Of a DNA stretch of 64,000 nucleotides, positions 8,419 to 17,100 are shown one piece after another. The stretch spans positions 84,753 through 148,752 of the forward strand of contig CAYXLI010000013.1 of assembly GCA_964464925.1 (NCBI GenBank). Reading direction: 5' to 3'. The position numbers were made by a program, and so were the translations under genes. The stretch's first letter is position 1; each line of letters opens with the position of its first letter. Below the pieces are notes generated by a model. The model was not told the DNA's origin. It saw nothing but the letters and a program-made list of their open reading frames with translations, and made no database searches. Source of the stretch: CAYXLI01 sp964464925 (lineage in GTDB: Bacteria; Acidobacteriota; Terriglobia; Bryobacterales; Bryobacteraceae).

Positions 8419-9602
8419 TGCAACAGCCTCGCTACGTAGGCGCCGGCGCCAGTATAGGGCGATACAGCGTTATTTCCGACAGTGGATGAACCCATGTAAA
8501 TGGCACACCAGGCCGCGCTTCCGCCGTTCGAGTAGTTCGTGTAGAGGAGGAAGGAAGCGAAGCCGATTATGTTCGCCCCGGGACTATTGGTCGATGCGAT
8601 GGTGTAGGGCGGAGGTGCACTTACTGGCATGATGACGAGCCGCTGCCCATTGCCGTGATAATTGGCAGGGTTAGACCAATTGCCGGTCCCTTGTGCGCTA
8701 GTCGGCTGATAGTTCGTCGTGTCCGTATCGTGGGAAGCACGGAGGATCAGATTGTTTTGTTCCACCGATTGTTGGCCGTTGTCCAGAATGACGGTGCTTC
8801 CGTCGACGAAGCTGGTCAGATTCGTGGTCTCTTGCAGCGGATAACCCTGTTGAAGGCCAAGAATTTCCTTTCCGATGCCAGTTGCTGTGGTCGAGCTAGT
8901 GGGGCAGGAGGGCGGCGATACTCCAGGTGTTGGCACACAGAAATAACCGCGGTCGTTCGCATTTAGCCCCGACTTGTCGCTCATATTGTATGTAGGCCAA
9001 CTTGATTGATCGCCATGGCAGGCCTTGCTTTTGTTGTTGTCGTTAATATTGCTAGGCCACAAGATTGCGTATTCTTCCCCGACGCTGAATCCGAAATTGG
9101 GATCGGTCGTGCTGTGGGCGAAGGGAGTGAACGGCATATAACCGCCGGCGGGAAATGTTGCCAGGACCAATCCGGCGACACTCCTTGCCCTGACGATCTG
9201 GGCAGTAGGAGCGCCGACTATCTGAATAAACGTCAGCGGCAGGCTCGGCGAGGCCGTCACTTCCACGAACCCATAGCCGGTTGGGTTCCCGGGGGGATTC
9301 GTAACGAACGGCCCGTTTGCGCTGTTGGAGAATTTGACCGTGTAGTTGGAGGAGGAGAAAAGCTGCGTCCCCATGTTCCATCCGTTCGTGCTATTGGCAA
9401 CTGAATTTTGAGCGGCTGTGACGCCAGAACTGGTCCCGTTCAGCTTCGTCGCGGCAGCCAGCGCCGCAGTGTCGCAAAACGCCTGAGCTTCATTCTTCGT
9501 GATGTACAGACGTCCGAGGTCGACCGCCATGCCCAGCATGCCTAGCAGGACAATCGCCCCGGCTGCAACGGCGATCAAAATATAACCGTTTCTTCTTCGC
9601 AT
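8415..9602 (-). CDS. TadG-like protein, first gene of the minus-strand Tad cassette
   Basis: About 395 residues: basic head MRRRNG, membrane helix YILIAVAAGAIVLLGMLGM, then AVDLGRLYITKNEAQAFCDTAALAAA, the pattern of Flp pilus-assembly TadE/G-like (PF13400-type) proteins, followed by a long extracytoplasmic domain. I chose the ATG at 9602 because GAGGGG lies five bases upstream; an in-frame ATG at 9650 would put 16 extra residues before the helix and has no Shine-Dalgarno. No von Willebrand A domain is recognisable. It is paralogous to 9862-10992 (GYILI, DLGR, K-NE-QA, C-terminal W-C-I/F-I/M-G and TRLVQ/ARLLQ). Confidence 0.82.
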   Translation of the reverse strand: MRRRNGYILIAVAAGAIVLLGMLGMAVDLGRLYITKNEAQAFCDTAALAAATKLNGTSSGVTAAQNSVANSTNGWNMGTQLFSSSNYTVKFSNSANGPFVTNPPGNPTGYGFVEVTASPSLPLTFIQIVGAPTAQIVRARSVAGLVLATFPAGGYMPFTPFAHSTTDPNFGFSVGEEYAILWPSNINDNNKSKACHGDQSSWPTYNMSDKSGLNANDRGYFCVPTPGVSPPSCPTSSTTATGIGKEILGLQQGYPLQETTNLTSFVDGSTVILDNGQQSVEQNNLILRASHDTDTTNYQPTSAQGTGNWSNPANYHGNGQRLVIMPVSAPPPYTIASTNSPGANIIGFASFLLYTNYSNGGSAAWCAIYMGSSTVGNNAVSPYTGAGAYVARLLQ

Positions 9603-9675
9603 AGAACCCCTCGCAACAACAGCACTGGCCAAAGCAAAATCCAGGTTCATTGATCTGATCGACCGGTGACTGTAA

Positions 9676-9688
9676 CCAGTTTATTCCA
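9676..9688 (-). promoter_or_regulatory. Candidate extended -10 promoter element of the minus-strand Tad cassette
   Basis: On the minus strand the sequence is TGGAATAAACTGG. Its core AATAAA, preceded by TGG, resembles an extended -10 element and differs at only two of 13 positions from the element before the opposite cassette (9845-9857, TGGTATAAACTCG). Transcription would begin about 70 bases before the 9602 start. An AGTACT palindrome (9690-9695) adjoins it on the upstream side. No convincing -35 was seen. This is inference from pattern only. Confidence 0.4.
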
Positions 9689-9689
9689 A

Positions 9690-9836
9690 AGTACTTAAAT
9701 TGAGAATCGCGTACGTTAGTACTACTGGTAAGTCACTAGGACACAAGTACCGGAAGGTTACCTGTTTACGGCACGAAATACTAGGCTGCAGGTAAAACGG
9801 GTTAAGGAACTAAGGTGTTTGCCGCGTTTTAGTACT
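9690..9836. repeat. Three AGTACT palindromes in the divergent Tad intergenic region
   Basis: AGTACT occurs at 9690-9695, 9718-9723 and 9831-9836; a related AAGTACC is at 9745-9751. A given hexamer is expected about once per 4 kb by chance, so three copies in 150 bases is notable. The outer copies flank the two candidate -10 elements, one base (minus side) and eight bases (plus side) upstream of them. They could be binding sites of a shared regulator. The rest of the 259-base gap holds no recognisable gene. Confidence 0.4.
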
Positions 9837-9844
9837 ATACGTCC

Positions 9845-9857
9845 TGGTATAAACTCG
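9845..9857 (+). promoter_or_regulatory. Candidate extended -10 element of the plus-strand Tad cassette; possible leaderless start
   Basis: TGGTATAAACTCG contains a TG-n-TATAAA extended -10 (hexamer 9848-9853). Only eight bases separate the hexamer from the ATG at 9862, so a transcript initiated at the normal distance would begin at or beside the start codon. No Shine-Dalgarno is present before 9862. Together these suggest a leaderless mRNA. Confidence 0.42.
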
Positions 9858-9861
9858 CCCC

Positions 9862-10992
9862 ATGGCCAGGAATAACAAGGCGGGTTATATCCTCATCACC
9901 ATGGCTGTCGCCATGGTTGTCCTTTTTGGCGCCCTGGGTTTGGCGTTCGATCTCGGACGAGCATTCCTCGTAAAGAACGAATTGCAAGCTTACACCGACG
10001 CGGCTGCGATCGCTGCAGCTCTTCAGTTGAACGGTCAGCCGGTGGGTTTCAACAATGCGTCCAACCAAATCTTTCCTACCGACACCGCTCCGATGAGCGT
10101 GAACCGTTGGAATTTCAGCACGCAGGTTTCTCCAAATGCGAGCACCACATTGAATTACGGCACCTCGGGCAGCGGCCCATTCACCTCGGCCGCAACGGCT
10201 CCATTGAACTCGGGCTATGCCGAAGTGACCAGTTCCGTTTCGGTGCCGATGTATATTCTGCCGCTGGTGGTGAACTCGTCTTTCATGACTGTGAACGCCA
10301 GATCGGTAGCAGGACAGGTGGCGAGCGATTGCCTCACGATGGGCTGCTTTCCTTTCTCCCCGATGGGACACAGCAACGTAGGGCCGAACTGGGGCCTACA
10401 GATAGGCCAACAGTATACGCTTCGCTGGGGATCGGGTTTCAATGGTGGATGTGCTGGGGATCTCACGACTGATGCGCGCTCGGGTCTTGCCTATAACGTC
10501 TTGGCCCAGCAGCGCTCGGGTGGTAATTCTTCCAACCGCGGTTTTGTTGGGCAGACGGCAAATGCGGCTACTTATCGAGCCGAGGTTGTGGATCAATTAC
10601 AGTTTGGCCTCAGTTACCAGGTTGGCTCGCCAGTGACCCTGAACAGCGGTGATAACAATACCATCCGCGATGCGCTTATCGCACTGGTGAACCAGGATAC
10701 CGATCCGTTATCGGTTCCGGTGCCTCCCTCTTCAAATCCGCCACCGGTAAACTACGACCCGCTGAACGGTTATACCGGCAATGGCCGCCGGATCGTCGAT
10801 GTGCCTGTCAGCGACCCGGACAACAGCAATATTGTGCTCGGTTTCGAGGCGTTCCTATTAATGCCAGTTTCTTACTACCAAGGCAGCGGCGGGAACGCGG
10901 ACTGGTGCGGCATTTTCATTGGCGGTTATAACCAGGGCAGCCACACAACGGCGGCAAACGGCGGGATGTACAAGACACGGTTGGTGCAATGA
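9862..10992 (+). CDS. TadG-like protein, first gene of the plus-strand Tad cassette
   Basis: A 376-residue protein: short head MARNNKA, membrane helix GYILITMAVAMVVLFGALGL, then AFDLGRAFLVKNELQAYTDAAAIAAALQL, the TadE/G-like N-terminal pattern, and a long extracytoplasmic domain with CFPFSPMGHSN and DWCGIFIGG. It is a diverged paralogue of 8415-9602. The ATG at 9862 has no Shine-Dalgarno but sits eight bases after a candidate -10 hexamer. Its stop overlaps the next start (ATGA), exactly as in the opposite cassette. Confidence 0.82.
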   Translation: MARNNKAGYILITMAVAMVVLFGALGLAFDLGRAFLVKNELQAYTDAAAIAAALQLNGQPVGFNNASNQIFPTDTAPMSVNRWNFSTQVSPNASTTLNYGTSGSGPFTSAATAPLNSGYAEVTSSVSVPMYILPLVVNSSFMTVNARSVAGQVASDCLTMGCFPFSPMGHSNVGPNWGLQIGQQYTLRWGSGFNGGCAGDLTTDARSGLAYNVLAQQRSGGNSSNRGFVGQTANAATYRAEVVDQLQFGLSYQVGSPVTLNSGDNNTIRDALIALVNQDTDPLSVPVPPSSNPPPVNYDPLNGYTGNGRRIVDVPVSDPDNSNIVLGFEAFLLMPVSYYQGSGGNADWCGIFIGGYNQGSHTTAANGGMYKTRLVQ

Positions 10993-11474
10993 GACACCGA
11001 AGACAGAACGGCAGCGCGATGCTAGAGTTTGCGATCGGCGCAACTGTCCTGGTCGCGCTGTTTACAGGTACGTTTCAGTACGGATATAGCTTCTACGTGT
11101 ACAACAACCTGCTTACGGCCGTTCGGGCGGGCGCCAGATATGGATCCATTGCACGGTACACATCGCTGAGCGGATTCTCCATGGCATCGCCACCCACGGC
11201 AGGTTACAACGCGCCGAGTGGCACCGACCAAAGCGGCTATGTTACCGCGATACAAAACGTAGTCCTTTATGGAGACCCAGCCGGTGGCACTACTCCGGTT
11301 GCGCCCGGCTTGACCGCAGCAAACGTATTTGTAGACGTCACATTTGTGAACGGCGGCCCCGACAAGCTCTGGGTTCGAATCAACGGATATACATTAAACG
11401 CGATTTTCGGGAACTTCACGATGATCGACAAACCAGCCTGCACGCTGGTTTATCAGGGCGCATTTACTCCCTAG
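10989..11474 (+). CDS. TadE-like pseudopilin, second gene of the plus-strand Tad cassette
   Basis: A 161-residue TadE-family protein: basic head MRHRRQNGSA, then MLE13FAIGATVLVALFTGTF as processing region plus helix, FQYGYSFYVYNNLLTAVRAGARYG, and a periplasmic domain with VDVTFVNGGPDKLWVRI. It is the positional and sequence counterpart of 7960-8418. Start and upstream stop overlap by four bases. It probably builds a pseudopilin with the neighbouring TadG and TadE proteins. Confidence 0.85.
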   Translation: MRHRRQNGSAMLEFAIGATVLVALFTGTFQYGYSFYVYNNLLTAVRAGARYGSIARYTSLSGFSMASPPTAGYNAPSGTDQSGYVTAIQNVVLYGDPAGGTTPVAPGLTAANVFVDVTFVNGGPDKLWVRINGYTLNAIFGNFTMIDKPACTLVYQGAFTP

Positions 11475-11486
11475 GGACAAGAGGGT

Positions 11487-11927
11487 ATGAAGAACTCAAA
11501 GAAGTCACAGAGGGGCAACACGATTCTGGAGTCGGCCCTGATCTTCGGTCCGTTCATTTTTATCTTGATTGGGATTCTCGATTTCGGTCAGTTCCTCTAT
11601 CTGCATCAGGCTCTGACCGAGCGAGCGCGATCTTCCGCCCGCTGGGGCGCAACTCAGGCGCAGGCATTCGACAGCAACTTACAGTCGGAGATACAAAACA
11701 TGGTTCTGTACAATCAGCCGACGGCGCCGAGCAACGGCCAGGCGTTCTTCGGCTTGACTCCGCAAAGTGTGCAAGTGACGAGTACGACGCCGGATTCGCA
11801 AACAGGGTACTACCAGATCGTGGTGAAGATCACGAACTACCCCTATCAAATGCTCTCACCGTACATTGCAGGCACGCATTTCGGACCCAATATCGTGGCA
11901 TCCGTCGCGTCCGAATATGTACCGTAA
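11487..11927 (+). CDS. TadE-like pseudopilin, third gene of the plus-strand Tad cassette
   Basis: A 146-residue TadE-family protein: head MKNSKKSQRGN, TILE15SALIFGPFIFILIGIL as processing region plus helix, then DFGQFLYLHQALTERARSSARWG. It is the counterpart of 7544-7966. The gene begins 12 bases after the preceding stop, with GAGGG before the ATG. The cassette ends here; a weak hairpin at 11959-11972 (ACGGC-GTGA-GCCGT) follows without a run of T. Confidence 0.85.
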   Translation: MKNSKKSQRGNTILESALIFGPFIFILIGILDFGQFLYLHQALTERARSSARWGATQAQAFDSNLQSEIQNMVLYNQPTAPSNGQAFFGLTPQSVQVTSTTPDSQTGYYQIVVKITNYPYQMLSPYIAGTHFGPNIVASVASEYVP

Positions 11928-12006
11928 CCTGCCAATCTGGCGGTAGTCCAACTTCTGAACGGCGTGAGCCGTCATTTCGCCACTACCCTCATTCGCGGGA
12001 GTGAGG

Positions 12007-12012
12007 TATACT
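12007..12012 (+). promoter_or_regulatory. Candidate -10 box (TATACT) of the rimP-nusA-infB operon
   Basis: TATACT is five of six to the sigma-70 consensus and is the only good candidate between the Tad cassette and rimP. No clear -35 was found 16-18 bases upstream. Initiation at about 12019 would place the hairpin at 12032-12054 inside the leader. Confidence 0.45.
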
Positions 12013-12031
12013 AACACTGTCGACCGATTCC

Positions 12032-12054
12032 AGTGCGCGCAAGCGCACTTTTTT
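12032..12054 (+). terminator. Terminator-like hairpin in the rimP leader (possible attenuator)
   Basis: AGTGCGC (12032-12038) and GCGCACT (12043-12049) form a perfect seven-base-pair stem closed by a GNRA-type GCAA loop, followed by six T. It has all features of an intrinsic terminator. It lies downstream of a TATACT box and ends immediately before the rimP start. It may therefore attenuate the operon that encodes the termination/pausing factor NusA, or simply terminate the upstream Tad transcript. Confidence 0.7.
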
Positions 12055-12055
12055 A

Positions 12056-12535
12056 TTGGGCAAGAGTTTGAGCAGGGAAGAAATCATCAACAAGGTTACC
12101 GAGATTACCGACCGTGTCGGCCGCGAGAAAGGCATCGAGACGGTGGAGGTGGACCTTGTCGGATCGGGCCGGGCCCGGGTACTCCGGATCTTTATCGATA
12201 AGCCGGAAGGAGTTACGCACTCCGATTGCGAGTACATCTCGCATCAGGTCGGCACCATTTTAGACGTCGAGGATGTCATTCCCGGCGCCTCCTATCATCT
12301 GGAGGTCAGTTCTCCAGGTGTGGAGCGCAAGCTCACCAAACCCGCCGATTTTCAACGCTTTCTTGGACAGAAAGCAAAGGTGGTCCTCCGCGAACCCGTG
12401 GAGAATCAGAAAGCCTGGATCGGCAAGCTTACCGGTTTCGAGAACAACATCGTGACCATGGAGCCGTCGGAAGGCAAGTCCATTCAGTTTGGCTTTGACC
12501 AGGTACAGAGGGCCAATCTGAAGTTCGAGTGGTAA
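12056..12535 (+). CDS. rimP: Ribosome maturation factor RimP
   Basis: A 159-residue protein of the RimP family, needed for maturation of the 30S ribosomal subunit. Recognisable elements are the N-terminal alpha/beta domain with VEVDLVGSGRARVLRIFIDKPEGV, the central DCEYISHQVGTILD and PGASYHLEVSSPGVERKL, and a C-terminal SH3-like domain with GKLTGFENN. The start is uncertain: TTG at 12056 directly follows the T-run of the leader hairpin, while TTG at 12068 would give a protein beginning MSREE. Neither has a clear Shine-Dalgarno. It heads the classical rimP-nusA-infB operon. Confidence 0.94.
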   Translation: MGKSLSREEIINKVTEITDRVGREKGIETVEVDLVGSGRARVLRIFIDKPEGVTHSDCEYISHQVGTILDVEDVIPGASYHLEVSSPGVERKLTKPADFQRFLGQKAKVVLREPVENQKAWIGKLTGFENNIVTMEPSEGKSIQFGFDQVQRANLKFEW

Positions 12536-12581
12536 CCCACCAGGAAACCCACAATAAAGAAAGAAAAGAGAGGGAACTGTT

Positions 12582-14111
12582 TTGGCGTCGATCTTTGAGT
12601 CCATCGAAATCCTCAGCAAGGAAAAAGGAATAGACCCGCAAATCGTCATCACCGCGGTGAAGGACGCGATGCTTGTGGCTGCCCGGAAGCAATTCCGGAC
12701 GGACGAAGAACTCGCGGCCGAAATCGACGAGAAAGCGAATGCGGTCCACATCTTCATCGTGAAGCAGGTGGTGGAGGAGGTGCAGAATCCGCTGAACGAG
12801 ATCTCGCTCAACGATGCCCTGCAGTTTGATCCGGCAGCGACGGTCGGATCGCCTATCCGGATCAAGAAAGCAACCGAATCGCTCGGCCGCATCTCGGCAC
12901 AAACTGCTAAGCAGGTGATTCTGCAGAAGGTTCGCGAGGCGGAGCGCGAAACCATCTACTCGGAATATAACGACCGGGTAGGCGAACTGGTCAACTGCAC
13001 CGTGAAGCGAATGGAAGGGCAGGACCTGGTCTGCGATCTGGGTAAGACCGAAGCGCGTCTGCCCAAGAAGGAACAATCGAAGCTCGAGAGCTTCACGGTC
13101 GGCGAACGGATCCGCTGCGTAATCAAGAGTGTGGAGAAGACCGGGAAGAACGCGGGCGTGATTGTGTCGCGCGCAGCGCCGGAACTCGTCATGCGCTTAT
13201 TTGAACAGGAAGTACCCGAGATCTACGACGGCACCGTCCAAATAAGAGGGTGCGCGCGCGAAGCGGGCGAGCGTACCAAAATTGCGGTTCTCAGCCGTGA
13301 CCGCGACGTGGATTGCGTCGGGGCCTGCGTGGGAATGAAGGGTATGCGTGTGCAGTCGATTATCCGCGAACTGCGCGGGGAAAAAATCGACATCATCGAA
13401 TACTCGGAAGATCCGGTTGTCTTTGCCACTCACGCTTTAAGCCCTGCCAAGATCAGCAGAGTGTCGATTCTGAGTGGTACCGAAAAGCATATGGAAGTAA
13501 TCGTCGACGACACGCAACTTTCCCTGGCCATCGGCAAGAAGGGTCAAAATGTGCGTCTGGCGGCGAAACTGCTCGGTTGGAAGATCGATATCAAGAGCGA
13601 AGAAGAGAAGCGGCAGGAAGTAGAGTCGCAGATGGCCGCGCTGGTGGTTCCGGGGGCGCCGGTGTCGGTGCTGATGGAACATGGCCTTCCCGAAAAGATG
13701 GTGGAGAAGCTGGTGGAAGGCGGGATCGTTACGGTCGAGCGGCTGGGGGAAATGACGCCGGAGCAGTTGGAAGAGATTCCTGGAATCGGGCCCAAGATGG
13801 TGGAGAAGATTCAGGAGGCTGTGGTCGCTTACTACGGCCAGTATGAGCAGGCTGTGGATGAGCCAGTGGGCGAAGAAGTAGCTGCGGAGCAGCAGCCGGA
13901 CGCCTCCTACGGGGAGGCCGAGGGTACGGTTGCCGGCGAAGTGCCAGCAACTGAACAAGAAGGGCCGTCCAGTGAAGAAGAGGCGGCTGGGGAGCAGGCG
14001 GAACAAGGGGAACAGGCGAAAGCCGAATCTCCGGAAGCCCCTCATTTGACGCCATCTGATACGATGGAAGACACGGACAGCGTGGTGGGGGACGGGCACT
14101 CCGCAAGGTAA
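12582..14111 (+). CDS. nusA: Transcription termination/antitermination factor NusA
   Basis: A 509-residue NusA. In order: N-terminal polymerase-binding domain (about 1-130), S1 domain (about 135-200), KH1/KH2 domains (about 230-345, with VGACVGMKGMRVQSIIREL and LAIGKKGQNVRLAAKL) and a helix-hairpin-helix region with ERLGEMTPEQLEEIPGIGPK (about 385-405). The last 85 residues or so form an unusual Glu/Asp-rich tail with almost no basic residues. Translation starts at TTG 12582, supported by GAGAGGG about five bases upstream. It modulates pausing, termination and antitermination by RNA polymerase. Confidence 0.96.
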   Translation: MASIFESIEILSKEKGIDPQIVITAVKDAMLVAARKQFRTDEELAAEIDEKANAVHIFIVKQVVEEVQNPLNEISLNDALQFDPAATVGSPIRIKKATESLGRISAQTAKQVILQKVREAERETIYSEYNDRVGELVNCTVKRMEGQDLVCDLGKTEARLPKKEQSKLESFTVGERIRCVIKSVEKTGKNAGVIVSRAAPELVMRLFEQEVPEIYDGTVQIRGCAREAGERTKIAVLSRDRDVDCVGACVGMKGMRVQSIIRELRGEKIDIIEYSEDPVVFATHALSPAKISRVSILSGTEKHMEVIVDDTQLSLAIGKKGQNVRLAAKLLGWKIDIKSEEEKRQEVESQMAALVVPGAPVSVLMEHGLPEKMVEKLVEGGIVTVERLGEMTPEQLEEIPGIGPKMVEKIQEAVVAYYGQYEQAVDEPVGEEVAAEQQPDASYGEAEGTVAGEVPATEQEGPSSEEEAAGEQAEQGEQAKAESPEAPHLTPSDTMEDTDSVVGDGHSAR

Positions 14112-14155
14112 GTTGAATTCGCTATCCGTCTGTCCGAATGGTGCAGTTCTTATCT

Positions 14156-17100
14156 ATGAAAAAAATCAGAATCAACGAGTTGGCTCGTGAGTTAGAGGTA
14201 AAGCCAAACCGGATTCTCGAGTTGTTGCCGGAGTTGGGAGTCCAGGAAAAGAAGACTCACTCCAGCTCGATTGATGAAGATGTCGCGATCATCGTCAAAC
14301 ATCGCCTCTCCGGAAACGGCGAAGGCTATGGGACCGGTGTGTCCGATTATGACGAGGCCGATGTCGAAGAGCACGAACACGAAGAAGAACATGAAGCTCA
14401 ACCGGCTCGCAAGGCGGAAGATCACGTGCCGGTAGTCGAAGAAAAACCGGCCTCCGCGCCGCCTGCGGGCGAGCCGGCAGCGAAGACGGAAGCCCATGCC
14501 GAGTCTGCACCCGCGGCTCCGGCTCCGTTCCGCCCCACCCCATTGCGTCCGCCGCTTGTCGGCCACCGCGAGCCGGTGCAGCCGCCGGTCGGACCACCAC
14601 GCCCGCAAGCGCCTGCTCCGCCTGCACCAGCGGTGCCTCAGCAGCCAGCCGCACCCCCAGCGGCCGCCCCGCAGCAACGGGCGACGCCCGCCGCTCCGCG
14701 TCCGCCAGCGCCTGCACCGCCTTCCGCCGGACCTGGCACACCGGCCTCCGCGGCGCCTCCTGCGAGTCCGGGTACACCGGCACGTACCAGTCTGCCCGCG
14801 CGAAACATGCCGATCTACCGGCCGGGACAAGTGATTTCAGGCCCGCGGCAGCCGCTCCCTCCGGGCATTGCACCGGCGGCGCCTGCCGCTCCCGGCCAGC
14901 CGCGTCCCTCGACTCCGCCGGGACGTCCGGTGCCGCGTCCACAGGCTCCTGGCATTTCCATTCCGCCGCGAACGCAAGCCCCGCGCGAAGGACAAGGTCC
15001 TGGACAGCCGCAGCAGCAACGGCCGACCCTGGCGGGACAGCCTGCCGCGCGTCCCGTCGTCCCTCCGCGCGCCGATCTGGCCGCGCGTCTTGCCCAGACG
15101 CAGGCCAAGCCTATGCCCGGTCCGGCCGCGCCGCCGATGCCCCGCCCGGGCATGCCGAGCCGCCCGTCGTCTCCGGTTCCGGGCCAACCGATTTATCGCG
15201 GCCCAATTCGTCCCGGCCAGCCCCTGATGCGGCAACCCGGTGGCCCGGGTGGCCCCGGACGTCCTGGCGACAATCGTGGAGCCCGCCCGCGCCCGATGCA
15301 TCCGACCTCACCGATGCGCATCGAGCCGCCAACTCCGCTTCCGGAAGGCCGGCGCCAGTTCAACAAACCGGGCAACCGCAGCCCGCAGGAGCGGCGTCGC
15401 GATCAGGAAGGCGTATTCCGCCCGGTCATCCGGCGCGAGCAACCCGCTGCTCCTCCGCCGATCGATCGTGAGATCACGATCTCCGAAGGGATCACCGTCA
15501 AGGAGTTGTCCGAAAAGCTCGGAATCAAGGCGAATCTCGTCATCAAGAAGCTGGTGGAGCGCAAGATTTTCGCGACTATCAACCAGACCCTCGATGCCAA
15601 GATGGCCGAGGATATGGCGCGCGAATTCGGCGCGTCTACGAATCAAGTCAGTTTTGAGGAAGAGTCCAGTCAGGAACTGGTGCTCGCCGAGGAGCCGAAG
15701 GACCTGGTCCGCCGTGCCCCTGTGGTCACTATCATGGGCCACGTCGACCACGGCAAGACTTCACTGCTGGATGCGATTCGTTCGGCCAATGTGGCCGAGC
15801 ATGAGGCCGGCGGTATTACGCAGCACATCGGCGCATATCAGATCGTCAAGAACGATCGCAAGATCGTGTTCATCGATACGCCCGGTCACGAAGCGTTCAC
15901 ACGCATGCGCGCCCGCGGTGCCAAGGTGACGGACATCGTCATCCTGGTTGTGGCCGCTGACGATGGTGTTATGCCTCAGACGCAGGAAGCCATCGATCAC
16001 GCCCGGGCGGCGAAGGTTCCGATCATTGTAGCGATCAATAAAATCGACAAGCCGGACGCGCAGCCGGATCGTATCAAGCAGCAGTTGGCCGACCGCAACC
16101 TGCTTTCGGAAGACTGGGGCGGCGACACCGTCATGGTACCTGTCTCGGCGAAGGCACGCACGAATCTTGACCTGCTTCTGGAGATGATTCTCCTGGTCGC
16201 CGACATGGGGGACTACAAAGCGAACCCAAGCCGGCCGGCAGTCGGCACGGTGCTCGAGGCAAAGTTGGATCGCGGACGCGGTCCAGTGGCGACTGTACTG
16301 GTGCAGAACGGAACGTTGAAGGTCAGCGATTTCTTCATCTGCGGACAGGTGTTCGGCAAGGTCCGGGCGCTGTTCAACGATCGCGGCGAAGGCGTGCGCG
16401 AAGCCGAGCCTTCGACCCCGGTCGAGGTGCTGGGTCTGAATGAACTGCCGGAAGTCGGCGATCAGTTCCAGGTCGTGACCGACACTGCGAAGGCGAAGCA
16501 GATCGTCATGTACCGCGAGTCAAAAGCTCGTGAGAAGGCGATGTCCAAGGGCGCCCGCGTTACGCTGGAGCAGCTACACCAGCAGGTGCGCGAGGGCGAG
16601 GTCAAGGAGCTGAACATCATCCTGAAAACGGATGTGGGCGGCACGGCAGAAGTGCTCAGCGAGATGCTGCAGAAGCTCTCGACGGACAAGGTGAAAATCC
16701 GCGTGCTACGCGCTGACGTCGGTGCGATTACCGAGAGCGACGTGCTGTTGGCGACTACATCGGAAGCGATCATCATCGGGTTCAACGTACGCCCTGAGCG
16801 TGCGGCGAGCGCGATTGCCGAGCGCGAAAAGATCGATCTGCGGCTCCACACGATCATTTACGAGTTAACCGACGAGATCAAAAAGGCGATGGCGGGCATG
16901 CTGGAGCCGGTCTTCAAGGAAGTTTTCCGGGGCCGCGCCGAAGTCCGCGACGTCTTCAAGATCAGCAAGGTGGGCACTGTGGCCGGCTGTATGGTCACGG
17001 AAGGCGTGGTTACGCGCGACAGTCAGATGCGCCTGCTACGCGACAATATCGTGGTGCACACTGGCCGTATCGAATCGTTGAAGCGTTTCAAGAACGATGC

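Noticed and set aside
9765..9790. Sigma-54-like GGCAC ... GC element in the Tad gap
   Set aside because: The GG-to-GC spacing is wrong for a -24/-12 promoter.
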